A stretch of DNA of 64,000 bases from Fusarium oxysporum f. sp. lycopersici 4287 (GCF_000149955.1 NC_030986.1:1059967-1123966); one strand, 5' to 3'; counted from the first letter of the stretch, positions 23,127 through 35,033 are shown. Notes: generated by a model not told the origin, from the sequence alone. Made by a program: numbers and translations.

Positions 23127-24641
23127 CAAGTTGGTAGGTAGGTAGGTTGGAGCGGAGGCTTAAAGTAAGTTGGGAAGAGGGAAAGGCCTAAGCGGCGATC
23201 CAAGATACCGTACGGGCGCACTAATAAGATAGAGGAGCTGGTTGTTGGAAACTGTACTGTATTGTACTGTACTGTACTTGCGCCGATACTGATACAGTGG
23301 AGGAGAGAGAGGGATGGTAGAGAATGGCGCTGAAAGAGGGGATCTGACAAGGTAGAAGAGAACTGCAATATAGTAATGGTACTGTAACAGTGAGGAGAAA
23401 CGGTAACGGCACAGGACCAGGCGCCTCAAATCAACGGAATGACGAGAGACTGGAGAAGCCAGAGACTACGGCGTCTCTAGCTCTGTTCTTCTGACTTTAG
23501 ACTGGAGTTGGATGACATAAGGCGATTTTGTTCCCCAGTGACATTCAGTGGAGTTTTCCGAATAGCGGACGGTAAGAGGAGAATATGCAGTAAGTGCAGC
23601 GTTTGGAGCGATTAGAAGGGGCCAGTTTTAGCATGTGACTGTGGATTGTGGTTCACAGAAGGCCTCCGAGTTATTGCGTCTATACAATTGCCATTGGATA
23701 TCATATATTGACTGCCAGCAACAAATTTCAATACCGTCGTTTTGCCAATTTTAAAATCGACGGTTTCGCTTGCAGCTGTTGAAACCCCAACTAACATTTT
23801 TGTCAGTTCCATAAGTACAAGGTAAGGTACGCTCCGATTACGGGAACGGATCAAACCGCCTGTTGTCGTAACCTCGATCAGACGAGGATTCGGATATATA
23901 GGGAATGTAGTGGGGAAATTGAACGATAGAGACGTAGGAAGAGGAATAATGGTGCCAAAGACGGTAAAATACGGTGGAACAAACTGAATTCGGCGGTCAA
24001 TCTCTTGGTTTTAGGTCATCTGTATAAGTGAGGCACAGATGAGATCGGGATATGTTCCGCTGAAGCCGTCAGGCCAGGGAGACCCTTTCTGGACCCTCGA
24101 TATTATACAAGACTGAAATAGTTTATAGCCTTGAAACTCAAATGCTGAAATAATGTTCGAAGGCCAATCACTCTGAGCTTATTCATGTTTCATAATTCAG
24201 TACAAAAGACAAACAGAGAGAGGCTGTTTCTGCCCAGTAATTCGGGGTTCATTCATGACGAACCGTGGGTCCTTGAACGCCTTCGGCTCTGCATGTCTCT
24301 CTGTCTCTTCGCTTGCGTAGGTCGCAGAGATGGACGTCATTAGTCGGAGACAGCTGTCTGCTAATCAATGTCTCATTGTATGGAGAGGCTGCATTCAGAA
24401 TCAACAGCTTGAAGAAATATGTGATCGTCGACAAACAAAGAATAATATCGATATAGCAAAATGGTGCAAATGCCAGTGCAGTACTGACATCGAGACCAGA
24501 GGGCTTTTAAGGTGTTGTTTCCTCATAACTGTACCTAACTGTTCCTGCGACCAGTCCACTTTCGAAGGTCAATTGGAAACAAACACTCCAATCAAAGAAG
24601 CATCAGAAACAGATTCAGATCGAGAAACAGCAAAAAGAAAC
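23127..24641. other. intergenic, upstream of CHY-finger gene
   Basis: About 1.5 kb with no credible gene. 23251-23278 is a short imperfect GTACT-type tandem run in the likely leader of the CHY-finger gene. The rest shows only short shadow ORFs. Confidence 0.5.
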
Positions 24642-24713
24642 TGATCACGCTGGGGATCGAACCCAGAATCTTCTGATTCGTAGTCAGACGCCTTGCCATT
24701 GGGCCACGCGACC
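24642..24713 (-). tRNA. tRNA-Arg(ACG)
   Basis: A complete 72-base cloverleaf without intron. The acceptor stem GGTCGCG pairs with CGTGATC (two G-T pairs) and has discriminator A. The anticodon stem TCTGA/TCAGA encloses the loop CTACGAA, giving anticodon ACG. The T-loop is TTCGATC. The ACG anticodon is expected to be modified to ICG and read CGU, CGC and CGA. Confidence 0.95.
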
Positions 24714-25400
24714 TCATGTGTTTCTTGTCATTTTTGCTCATTGGCGAGTAGATGTGGCTGAATCACTGACACTGACAAAAAAAGGCGCCACTTTTTTGAA
24801 TTTCATCCCTGGATCCCTGCAGCTGATTGCCCCTAAAACATTCAGTGCAACGCGCTATCGAAAACGGACATGGGAGCTGGAGGGCTGGACTAGGCTGAGG
24901 TGGGGGTAGTATCGACTGGTCGGGAGCTCACACCAAGGGGAGCCGTACGGGAACAGCTGCTTAGCGTGACGACTCGCCCGTAGAGCATATGTGGCATTTC
25001 AGGGGACAGAAGAGATTCAGCCTGCGCCGGGACTGTCGTGTAATATTCTTAGAACCACCACCACAAGCCGGGCCAGTTCAGTTTCGTTTCTTTGGACTCG
25101 GGCATCTCCAGTTCTTTTTTTATCTCTTTTTCCTCTCCTGGTTCTTCTTCTTCTTTTTTCCCTTCTGACCCGCGTTCTCTTCTATGATCACAGGATTTTA
25201 GAAACAGCTCCTTCGTTGAAGCTGGTGTTCCTCCCTTCCAGATTCCCTTGAGTCTCGACAGCTCGTCCAATCTTTTTTCCTCTTCTCCCTCCTGTCGAGC
25301 TTACTTCGCCAACATCAACCCCCTTTGGCCCCCATCAAACATCCATTCTACAAACATCGCGACTTCTCCTTCGAATCGATATCTATACGATTGAATAATC
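24714..25400. promoter_or_regulatory. PMT2 promoter and leader
   Basis: 687 bases upstream of PMT2. A strong pyrimidine tract (about 25095-25170, with long TTC/CTT runs) lies about 230-300 bases before the start codon, a common feature of highly expressed fungal promoters. Confidence 0.5.
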
Positions 25401-27826
25401 ATGGCTGCCGACAAGGCTGCCGTCGCCTCAGGCGCTGACCTGGGCGATGGTCTCAGACAGCGTCCTGTCGCTGGACAAGCTAACCTGCAACCCCCGACTT
25501 CTCAGCCTGAGGACAACAAGAAGCTTGTCAAGAAGGTACTGCACCTGTATATCGAAGAAGTGCCATTGAACAATACTGACCACATCTCAGGAGTCCTCAT
25601 TGCTCCAAACACTCGACCAGTGGGAGGTTGTCATTGCCCCGCTGATCTTTACTCTCCTGGCTATCTTCACTCGACTTTACAAGATTGGTATCAGCAATAT
25701 CGTTACCTGGGATGAAGCTCAGTATGTCGAATTGACTTTCACCATCCTGCGGTCCTTTTCTAACACTTCGATAGCTTCGGCAAGTTCGGTTCCTACTATA
25801 TCAAGCATGAATACTATTTCGATGTCCACCCCCCTCTCGGCAAGATGCTCGTCGGTCTCTCTGGAGTCCTAGCTGGCTACAACGGAACATTCGAGTTCAA
25901 GTCTGGCGAAAAGTACCCCGAGGAAGTCAATTACACCATCATGCGTATCTTCAATGCGGCTTTCGGTATCTTCTGCATTCCTCTTGCTTACTACACTGCT
26001 CGTGAGCTGAAGCTTCGACGTCCTGCTGTGTGGCTCGTTACTCTGATGGTTCTTTGCGAGAACTCTTACACCACTATCAGCCGTTTCATCTTGCTCGACT
26101 CCATGCTGCTATGCGGTACCGTCGCCACCGTTTTCTGCTGGTCCAAGTTCCACAACCAGCGACACAACAGCTTCGAGCCTGAGTGGTTCTTCTGGCTGTT
26201 CTTGACTGGTCTCAGCATTGGCTGTGTCTGCAGTGTTAAGCTTGTTGGTCTTTTCGTTACTGCTCTCGTCGGCCTCTACACCGTTGAGGATCTCTGGCGA
26301 AAGTTCGGTGACACCAAGATGCCTGTTGTAAGTAGTATCATGACTGATATATGTTCTCAACTAATGATCCATAGACCACTCTTGGTGCCCACGTCATCAC
26401 CCGTGTTGTTGGCCTCATCGTCATCCCTTTCTTGATCTACCTCCTCTCTTTCGCCCTGCACTTCGCGATTCTCGATCGCTCCGGCCCTGGTGATGCTCAG
26501 ATGAGCTCTCTCTTCCAGGCTAACCTCAAGGGTACTCAGGTTGGAAAGGACAGCCCTCTCGAGATTGCAATCGGTTCTCGCGCCACTATCAAGAACATGG
26601 GTTATGGTGGTGGTCTTCTTCACTCTCACGTTCAGACCTACCCTGAGGGTTCCAAGCAGCAGCAGGTTACTTGCTACCACCACAAGGACACCAACAACGA
26701 CTGGTTCTTCTACCCCAACCGCCGAGAGGAGGACTACAACCCTGAGGGTGATCTCCGATTCATTGGTGACAACTCCGTCATTCGACTTATCCACGCTCAG
26801 ACTGGCCGCAACCTGCACTCTCACGATATCGCTGCCCCTGTCACCCGAGGCCACAAGGAAGTTTCCAGCTACGGTAACTTGACTGTTGGTGACGACAAGG
26901 ACCACTGGAAGGTTGAGGTTGTTCGTGATTCTGCTTCTCGCGACCGTAGCAAGATCAGGACTCTTACCACTGCTTTCCGTCTCAAGCACGAGGTCCTTGG
27001 CTGCTACCTCCGAGCTGGCAACGTCAACCTTCCTTAGTGTGGTTTCAAGCAGATTGAGGTTACTTGCACCTGGCGACAACCCCCGTGACACTTACACCCA
27101 CTGGAACGTTGAGGCTCACTGGAACGACAAGCGTAAGTTTTGAAGAAAACGATGTAGACTTGCTCATGCTAATTTTATGTAGTCCCTCCCGCCGAGGCTG
27201 GTGTTTACAAGTCCCCATTCTTCCATGACTTCGTCCACCTGAACGTCGCTATGATGACCTCCAACAACGCTCTGGTCCCCGACCCTGACAAGCAAGATGA
27301 CCTTGCCTCCAAGTGGTGGCAGTGGCCTTTCCTTCACGTCGGTCTCCGTATGTGCGGTTGGGGTGATGATATCGTCAAGTACTTCCTCCTCGGTAACCCT
27401 CTCATCTACTGGGGTTCTACTGCTTCTCTTGGAATTGCTGGCCTTGTCATTGTCTGGTACATCCTTCGATGGCAACGAGGTGTCAACGATCTCAGCGAGA
27501 ACGAGATTGACCACATTCACTATGCGGCACTATACCCTCTTGCCGGCTGGTTCCTCCACTATCTTCCTTTTGTTATCATGGCCCGTGTTACTTACGTGCA
27601 TCACTACTACCCGGCTCTCTACTTTGCCATTCTCAACTTTGGCTTCCTTGTTGACTGGTTCACTCGCAACCGCAACAAGACCATCCAGACCATCGTGTAT
27701 GGCATTCTCTACACCGTCATTATCGGCCTTTACATTTACTTCATCCCCATTTGCTGGGGCATGACTGGCAACCACAAGCAGTACAAGTACATGAAGTGGT
27801 TCGACAACTGGCGAGTCACTGACTAA
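25401..27826 (+). pseudogene. protein O-mannosyltransferase PMT2, interrupted in exon 4
   Basis: ER membrane enzyme that transfers mannose from dolichyl-phosphate mannose to Ser/Thr. Exons are 25401-25535, 25591-25721, 25775-26327, 26375-27132 and 27183-27826. Motifs: [20 protein letters not shown] (split by an intron) and [11 protein letters not shown] of the catalytic first loop, multiple membrane helices, MIR-type repeats in the luminal loop, and a C-terminal helix set ending GNHKQYKYMKWFDNWRVTD. Exon 4 carries a TAG at 27035-27037 where the family has Gln, followed by Cys for a conserved Trp. It is also one base too long: 758 bases, whereas the flanking splice phases need 757, with the extra base near 27071. 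As read, translation stops after 493 of about 739 residues. PMT2 is normally required for growth, so a sequence error is as likely as true loss. Confidence 0.85.
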
Positions 27827-28293
27827 GGGATTGATCAACGTTTTGAGCAATCTCTCTTCTCTCGATTACACAGTGATCTAGACGAGCTGTCTCATGCACC
27901 GCCATGCAGACGTGTTTGTGTTATTCGATTTCGAAAACGTGCTGCAAGGATATAGAATTGGGGAATCCATGTAAAAGACGGGTCGCGGGATTTGTTGGGA
28001 AATCAAAGCAAGGGACGAAGGAAGAAAAGACGAAGCAGGATCAACAAAACGAGGCAGTTATGGATGGATCTTGTTTCGGTAATGCTATGATATTGTCATT
28101 TCTGTTGCGTCCTTAATAAAGGTGGCCTCGGTAAGGCCAGCAATGTATTATGCATTATTGTGTACAATTCATATTGAGCTTTTCATACACTTGTTCGATG
28201 ATGACGACGTTTGCTGGCTGACTGGGTATCATGATGCGTCGTGTGTCTGTAGATCATTTGTGCCCTCCTCTTCGTATTGTCCTGGGCTATCCT
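27827..28293. other. intergenic between converging PMT2 and Rab genes
   Basis: 467 bases between two stop codons, representing the two 3' untranslated regions. Nothing else was recognised. Confidence 0.5.
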
Positions 28294-29058
28294 CTAGCAA
28301 CAGCCACCTCCCGCTGACTTGTTGGCATCTCCAGATAGCTTGACTTGGCGGTTTCCACCAGCCCCTGCACCCTTGACCCCAGATCTTCTATCATTGAGAT
28401 CATACTTGCCCGCCTGGATGTTGTTGTATATCCTCTCTGCTACCCGCATGAAAGCCTTTTCCACATTCTCGCCACTCTTTGCGCTTGTCTCGACGTATTC
28501 CATAACCCCGTTACGCTTGGCCCACTCCTCTGCCTCCTCACGTGTGACCTCACGCTTGTTGTCCTCCTGTTGTGTCAGATCTGCCTTGTTACCAACCAGG
28601 ATAACCACAATATCAGGCTCGGCGATCTGTCGTAGATCGTTGAGCCAGTCTGTAACATGCTGGAAGGTTTGCTTTCGAGACAGGTCAAAGACTAACAAGG
28701 CACCGCTTGCGCCTCGGAAGTAAGATCGAGTGACAGACTTGTATGTCTCCTGGCCAGCTGTGTCCCAAAGACTAAGCTTCATATGCTTCTGGGGTGTGTT
28801 GGAGTCATCCCGAGGAGGTTCAGGGAGACCGTCGGCTTCTTGGTCTTTGTTATCGGGGTCTGAAGAGTTGGCGGCGCCGATTTTTGAGTGAGGAGGACCG
28901 ACAGGGACGATACGGGAGCCGAATTCAACGCCAATGGTGACGTCGTGATGAGGCGAAAAGCGTCCTTCGCAGAGACGAATGGTAAGACTGGACTTGCCGC
29001 ATCCTGAGTCGCCGATGCAGACGAGCTTGGCGATGTAATCCCACGGTGTGGTCGACAT
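28294..29058 (-). CDS. Rab GTPase, Rab4/Ypt4-like, with an inserted loop
   Basis: A 254-residue intronless small GTPase. The G motifs are all present: GDSGCGKSSL (G1), TIGVEFG (G2), WDTAGQE (G3), GNKADL (G4) and ETSAK (G5). The C-terminus ends GGGCC, the double-cysteine site for geranylgeranylation. The VEFGSRIV and TRSYFRGASGALLVFD segments place it near Rab4/Rab2/Rab14 and Schizosaccharomyces Ypt4, implying an endosomal or recycling role (inference). Between the second and third beta strands there is an insertion of about 35-38 polar residues (roughly residues 54-91) absent from ordinary Rabs. The protein is therefore about 40 residues longer than usual. The insertion has no stop or splice signals that would make it an intron. 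Confidence 0.9.
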   Translation of the reverse strand: MSTTPWDYIAKLVCIGDSGCGKSSLTIRLCEGRFSPHHDVTIGVEFGSRIVPVGPPHSKIGAANSSDPDNKDQEADGLPEPPRDDSNTPQKHMKLSLWDTAGQETYKSVTRSYFRGASGALLVFDLSRKQTFQHVTDWLNDLRQIAEPDIVVILVGNKADLTQQEDNKREVTREEAEEWAKRNGVMEYVETSAKSGENVEKAFMRVAERIYNNIQAGKYDLNDRRSGVKGAGAGGNRQVKLSGDANKSAGGGCC

Positions 29059-30796
29059 GGGAAGAGACTGAGAAGGCTGATGAGAATTGAAGTAGAGAGG
29101 TTCGTTGAGGAAGAGCTGATCGATGGGCTTGGTTTCCTTGAGCTAAAGAGGATGGAGTTAAGCACGTGCAAGCTGTCCTTTGCGGTGGTGCGACGTCAAA
29201 ACCGAGGTACAGAGTAAGATAAGAGAGGTATCTGATTTGGTGATGCTGGTGTTTCGTGAACGTGACTTGGTAATGAGAATGGATGGGTTGTAAGTGGTAG
29301 AAATTTAGGGTTGGAGGAAGCTGGGTGGTTTATCTGAGGGAGCTAGAGGTGGCTCCGGTCGGGCTAGATTTAGACTCAGAGATGGCGATAGTGACGATAA
29401 GATCAAAATAGTGTAAATGAACCAAATATTGTGTTTTTACAGATCATAATTAGTAGAAATACCAGAAAATATGGCACGCTATGGGGAGGAACCTGGAGAG
29501 TAGCACAAGTCAGATGTTGGGGCCTGTGGCTATGGTTTGAGATGCTGAGCTGTCACGAGTTACAGCATTGTACGACACAAGCAGGCAAGCTAACTCCCTG
29601 GAGCAACTCGACAACCAAGCAGATCAGATCAGATCCAGTATCAGTGGAACCTTGAGGGTGCTACACCTCGTGCCTGAAGGGCCCATCTCCGAATGGGGAT
29701 TAGGAGGCTTCTTGGTGGTTATCGGTGACGCAAGGGGAATGGATCGATAACGTCTTGTTAGTCCTTCGGTCTTTGGGTCAGTTGATGTGTTTTGTCTTTG
29801 ATAAGTATATATAGGTAAGTGTATATATACTATCTTTGCGATCAGAGTCGTTTGATCTGTTTCTTTGATACAGTGAAAGTCATATGTTGCTGTGTTTGAT
29901 ATCGCAAGCAAATTGCCTCCGCGTGAGGACTGAGTGAGACTCAGAGATCTTCAAAGTGTCACAAGACCAAGCGAAGCTTGATTCAACTTGGCAAGTAACG
30001 ACGAGTCAAGAGAGTTTCAAAACAGTCGTAATGATGTGAATGAGATACGGATTACTCGTCAACAAAAATGATCACTATCGCAACTGTTTTGTGGCAACAA
30101 CATGCAGTCAAAGAATCGTCAACAAAGTGGAGTTGAATGCTAAAATAAACGAGAGTGATTGCGTGCATCTTTGAGGTGCAATACCTCACGTGAAGGTATC
30201 TCAAGCCGCTCTTTGACTCCAGCCGGTACTTGTTAGACATGTCGTGTGCCTCTTCCACATCAACCCCACGGCTGCCTGTGGCGCCTGAGGTGCTCGCGTC
30301 TTCAGGTCATTGACCGCCTGCCCAGGTGGTCCTGTCCGTTAAGGTACCTCCACTAACAGGGGTCCTCCCAGCGGATCTGCCTGGGCACTCTGGCACTGAC
30401 TGCACTGGGATAGACGCAATCGGTCAGCGACTCATTCGCTGATAAGCCCCGGACCGTCCATCTGCCATCTGCCATCTGCCGCCTCGCCTCATGACCTGGG
30501 TCGGGTACTTCCACTCTCCAACCTTTAACAACCAGCCATTCATTCATCTGCATCTCAGCCGTGATTTTTTCCCTTTGCCTGGACGACAGATTTATCTCCT
30601 CACCACCTCCGCTTTCCATCTACCAGCCTCCATTATTGCGATCCGGTAATCCAAACAACACTCGTCTTCTGCGCTTACACGGCGATACCTGTGGCTGCCT
30701 ATCACCGTATTTACGTCACGTCAGATATCTACATCAACAAGGACTGGTTCCTACATATTTGCCCGCACGTGAGGCGGAAGGAGTCGAGAGCGCGCG
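29059..30796. promoter_or_regulatory. divergent promoter, Rab and CTL genes
   Basis: About 1.7 kb without a gene. CACGTG boxes are at 29163-29168, 30187-30192 (within TCACGTGA) and 30766-30771. A CATCTGC heptamer is repeated three times at about 30461-30481. This region serves both divergent genes. Confidence 0.45.
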
Positions 30797-33152
30797 ATGT
30801 TTTCGGAGTGTATGTCCTATTATTCTCTACGACGCCTTGCAAGCAAGCTGACTTGGTTCTCTAGATGCATCGAGGTTCTTAGCCCAGTCACAATCCAGGC
30901 TATCGAACTTCGGACAAGCCGATAACAACGACAATCCTCCACGACAATCAGAGTGGCCATCCCGCTCCACACGAAATCAGCGCGAAACAGGACGAGGAAA
31001 TGGACCCAGTAGATCTTTCTTGGGTCGGGGTTACGGAGGAAACCCATATCAACAGACTGGCGCTGGATCTCGGTTTGGCCAATTAGCTTTCGCATCCCGC
31101 ATATCAGCTGCCCAAGATGCGCCGCTATTCCACAGCACTTTGGACGAATTTCGGGAAGAGGATGACGAGGAAGAAAGGGATCGAGAGGCTGCCGATATGT
31201 TTGCTCTCCAGAGGTCAAGACGGGTGGCAGCTGCAAGCAAGCTCGCCGATAGTGTTGAATCCGACGCCCATAGCCGGGGATCTTTGGAGGACAGCTTGAA
31301 CCATGAGGATCCATATCGAGATATGAGCATGCGCCGTGGTATTCGAAGCAGCTGGAATGGAACAAGAAGCACTCATCGCCCAGGACTTGCGAGAGATACC
31401 ATAGGAGAAGAAGCTGAAGACGATACTCGTTCAAGTCTAGACCGAGAAAGTAGTCATGGGACCGATGCTAAGGGCAAAATGGTTGACGTTGGACTCGAGT
31501 CGCAAGAGGATCCAGATGAGGACCCTCCGGCTTCGCTTTTGGGAGGGCAGACTCCACGAGACAGCAGTCCTCCGGCTTTCCAGCAGTTTAAGGGTACGGA
31601 TGCGGAACGAACACCATTTATGACGAGGCGAGAGTCTACGACAGAGACCGATGCTAGTATACGGCAAGATGCTCCCCAGGACGAAGAGCCTATACAGACG
31701 ACCTTTCAATACATCGAGGGCGAAATCTTTCGACATGATCCCTTCTTTGCTTGGATCTTCTTAATCAGTCTTGCTGGTATGCTCTCAACATTCTTCTTGG
31801 TGTGGCTTCACACATCACCACGGAAAAGCCCGGTCGGCGACACCATCTACACAACACTACAAAAGTCATTTCACATGCTTGCGGTGGATACAGTAGTGGC
31901 CGTGTTTGTATCGTTCATCTGGCTGGCAGCTCTCCGGTCGTTTGTGCGGCCTCTGGTCAGCGTGATCTTGATTGCGGTGCCAGTCATTCTGTTCTCCTTT
32001 TCGATATACTCCTTTGTTTCGTCTTTCAAAGGCCGATGGCATGGAAGCAGTTTCCAGGATTCCGTAATGAGATGGGCTTCTATAATCCCTGCCATCTCCT
32101 GCATATTATGGATTTGGCTTGTAGTACGAGGACGGCGCGCTATCCAACAGGCGATTGAGATTCTTCAGTTTTCCAGCCGCATTCTGGCCCAGAACTCAGC
32201 GCTGCTTTTCGTTGGTTTCGGGTGTTTGGCCTTGATTGTCGTGTGGACCTGGGCATGGCTCGCTATGTTTACCAGGGTCTTCATGGGCGGTCATTTCAGC
32301 AAGTCCATGCTCCGTTTCGTAATTCAGCTTTCAAGCTGGTGGCTTGGAGCTGCATTCATCTTCCTCTATATGTGGACGGTCTCGGTGATCAATGCCGTTC
32401 ATCGTGCTACCACAGCCGCAACAGTATCCCAGTGGTACTTTCATCGTAATGCTGGGCCTGCTACGCCTTCGCGCGAGATTGTTTCGGCTGCTCTCAACCA
32501 TGCCCTCACGACCATTTTTGGCAGTCTCTGCGAGTCAACTCTTTTGTCTCTGCTGATTCGAGCACCTCTGATTTTCCTGCCCAGGAAGCTCGGAGCTACC
32601 GTCACAAATATTGCCTCATTTTGGATTCCAACACCGGTCATTGCGTTGATGAACCCTCTGACTATTACTTACTCTGCTATACACTCTCAGAATCTTGCTA
32701 CTTCGGCCAGGGGCCTGGATCAGATGGAGCTTGTATCTCCCACGGTTCCTACAACTACATTAACCCCTCGAGCTTTGCGAAATCGCGGACAGCCTAATGG
32801 ACTTTTGCCCTATCGACTTGCCAAACTTCTGCTTGTGGCAACACGACTTATCATGGCCACTGGTCTTGGTTTTGCAGGCTGGGTCATTACCGCTAAGCAG
32901 CTTCGAATTCAGCTACCAGATGGCGTGGGTGTCCGAGGCTCTGCCTACGCCTACGTCGTTGGTATGATGGCTAGTTTCATCGGATACTCCGTTATGGGCG
33001 CGATGGAAGGTATCTTGAGCGGCATTGTTGACGCAGTTTTGATCTGCTACGGCAGCGAAAGACGCATGGAAAGAGGACATGGACGATTTTGTCTCGAGGC
33101 AGCATATCTGTTTGGAGAGCGGCGAGGAGGCGACACGCTGGAGTACGCATAG
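30797..33152 (+). CDS. choline-transporter-like (CTL/SLC44) membrane protein
   Basis: A 766-residue protein, in a 13-base first exon 30797-30809 and main exon 30865-33152 (GTATGT donor, CTCTAG acceptor, phase kept). The N-terminal 230 residues are cytosolic and disordered, opening MFSEYASRFLAQSQSRLSNF. About ten membrane helices follow, starting with FFAWIFLISLAGMLSTFFLVW. The C-terminal CTL signature is clear: VDAVLICYGSERRMERGHGR followed by FCLEAAYLFGE. Members were first described as choline transporters, but yeast Pns1 does not clearly transport choline, so the substrate is open. The tiny first exon is supported by the phase match and the resulting N-terminus. Confidence 0.88.
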
Positions 33153-33884
33153 TGGGAATGCACGTCAGTGGTTTCTTTTTAGCTGGCGCTTTTGGTTCAA
33201 TAGGTCGGGCGGGATAGATCCGTGTAGCGGAGGACTCAGGAATATGTTCAATTGGCTTTTGGGTTAGGGGTGTTTCTGGATGGAAGAAGACAGCTACTAG
33301 ATTTGAATTCAACGAGTCTTGAAAAGTCATTTGATCGGGTGAATGAATATGCTAAGAACTATTGACTGAGATCTCCAGGTTTAGGCGATGGGTCACTCTG
33401 TGGAGTTAGAATATTTGATCAAGCGTGTTTGTTAAAATGCGCGCCCTTCGGTAGACGAGTCATAGTCAGAACCACCAGTGACTACTCTCTGACTCAATCT
33501 TGACCCCGACTCTGTCAGGCTCAAGGTAAGAACGACATGCTTCTTAAGAGTACCAAAGCAAGGACTTAGGTACCTTATAGTTCTCTTGGTATTTGTCAGG
33601 GATTGACTAAAGCATTGGAGATACCTGCCTGATATCCATACTGCTCCGGCTTTGGCAAGGGTCAAGGAGTTACCACGACCATATATATAAGAGGAGTGAA
33701 CTGATCTTCGTCTTGAATACTTCTTCGTCCTCTTTTCATGCCAATACTTCGTATCGCTCTGTGTACTTTGATCAAATCATCGAATAAGTCCACATTGTTA
33801 TGAGTCAATATCACTAGCTCACAAGAAGCCTTACTCTACGTCTCCCGCCACCCATAACAGTACACATCCTTGATCATACTCAAC
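33153..33884. other. intergenic, CTL to ureohydrolase-like gene
   Basis: 732 bases holding the CTL 3' end and the promoter of the next gene, including a TATATATAA at about 33682-33690. No gene was seen. Confidence 0.5.
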
Positions 33885-34790
33885 ATGTCTCCCGCAAAAT
33901 CCATAACTATTATCACTTCTCCCTATCACCTTGGTATCCGAGATGTTGCCGTCGGTGCTGGACCAACAGCGCTCATCAATGCCGGCTTCGTCGAGGCAAT
34001 TCGCAACCTCGGCGTGACTGTCAACGTATTTGAGCTCGAGCCTGTTGATGACTTTGACGGCGATATCAGTCGCCTCTTTGAGCTCTTGCGTCGAACTTCT
34101 GAGGCTGTGGCAGATGTGGCTCGCGTGGGTGATTTTCCTGTCATCTTGGCTGGTAACTGTTCAACCACTGTTGGTGTCCAAGCCGGTATAACAGCTGCGC
34201 TTGGGAAAATACCTTCTTGTGTCTGGTTCGACGCTCACGACGACTTCAACACGCCTGATGTTCTTAAGAGTGGATATCTTGACTCAATGCCTGTTGCCAT
34301 GATGGCAGGTCTGTGCTGGAAAACTCTCTTGGCTAGTATTCCTGGTTTTGAAGCCTTGGATCTCAAGCATAACCTTATACACTGCGGTATGCGAGACGTG
34401 ACAGATCTTGAGCGCTCGCGGGTCGAGGAGGCTGGATTTCCTGTCGTTTGGGGAGATTTAGAGCATCATGTTGACTTCGAGGGAGAACTAGGCAAGGTCC
34501 TTGATGAGAAGAAGTTTAGTCAAACTATGGTGCATTTGGATCTTGACGCTCTTGATATTTCGGTCGGTAGTGTCAACAAGTTCTCTGCGCACGGTGGATT
34601 GTTGGGAGATGATCTGGAGAAATGCTTCAAGATGATTCCGTCAAAGACGAAGCCAGTATCGTTGACGATTGCATCATTTGACCCTTCTTATGATGTACAG
34701 GGAACTATTGAACCTGTTGCTATCAAGGGGGTCGTTGCTTTCGTCCAGGGCTTGATTTCACAGGGATTTCTTCAAGGATCCTCGGCTTAA
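33885..34790 (+). CDS. ureohydrolase (arginase/agmatinase)-fold protein
   Basis: A 301-residue intronless protein of the arginase/deacetylase fold. The metal-binding motifs are recognisable: DAHDDFNT (residues 112-119) and HLDLDALD (about 219-226) carry the usual Asp and His ligands. The first motif, normally GGDHS, reads AGNCSTT here (residues 86-92), so the His ligand is Cys and the Asp is Asn. That makes classical arginase activity doubtful. Substrate could be another guanidino or formimino compound, or the metal site may be altered. Start ATG 33885 follows a C/A-rich leader. Function beyond the family is not assigned. Confidence 0.8.
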   Translation: MSPAKSITIITSPYHLGIRDVAVGAGPTALINAGFVEAIRNLGVTVNVFELEPVDDFDGDISRLFELLRRTSEAVADVARVGDFPVILAGNCSTTVGVQAGITAALGKIPSCVWFDAHDDFNTPDVLKSGYLDSMPVAMMAGLCWKTLLASIPGFEALDLKHNLIHCGMRDVTDLERSRVEEAGFPVVWGDLEHHVDFEGELGKVLDEKKFSQTMVHLDLDALDISVGSVNKFSAHGGLLGDDLEKCFKMIPSKTKPVSLTIASFDPSYDVQGTIEPVAIKGVVAFVQGLISQGFLQGSSA

Positions 34791-35033
34791 GTAGTAGAGA
34801 TAGGCCTGTAACGATTAAAATTTGTTTCATACCACAGTACAATAGTAGGATCAATATGATAGACCTCATGTTCATATATTGTTGACGTTCAAAGTTGCTG
34901 AGGCGCTTTATTGCTTATTCTGGGTCAATCTTGATCTATTAAACATAGACATTTATCCAATCAGAACAGGCATCATAAACAAACAAAGGGAAATCATCCA
35001 GACACGGAAATTTGATTTGCCAATCGTTAAGTA

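Noticed and set aside
27035..27037. RNA editing as a rescue for the PMT2 UAG
   Set aside because: Editing cannot correct the one-base frameshift near 27071, and Trp is not the residue expected at that position.
27014..27053. A cryptic intron removing the PMT2 stop
   Set aside because: The only GT...AG choices around the stop are about 15-40 bases long, too short for a fungal intron, and would delete conserved coding sequence.
26357..27091. 244-codon minus-strand ORF inside PMT2
   Set aside because: Low-complexity Val/Leu/Glu translation produced by PMT2 codon bias; not a gene.
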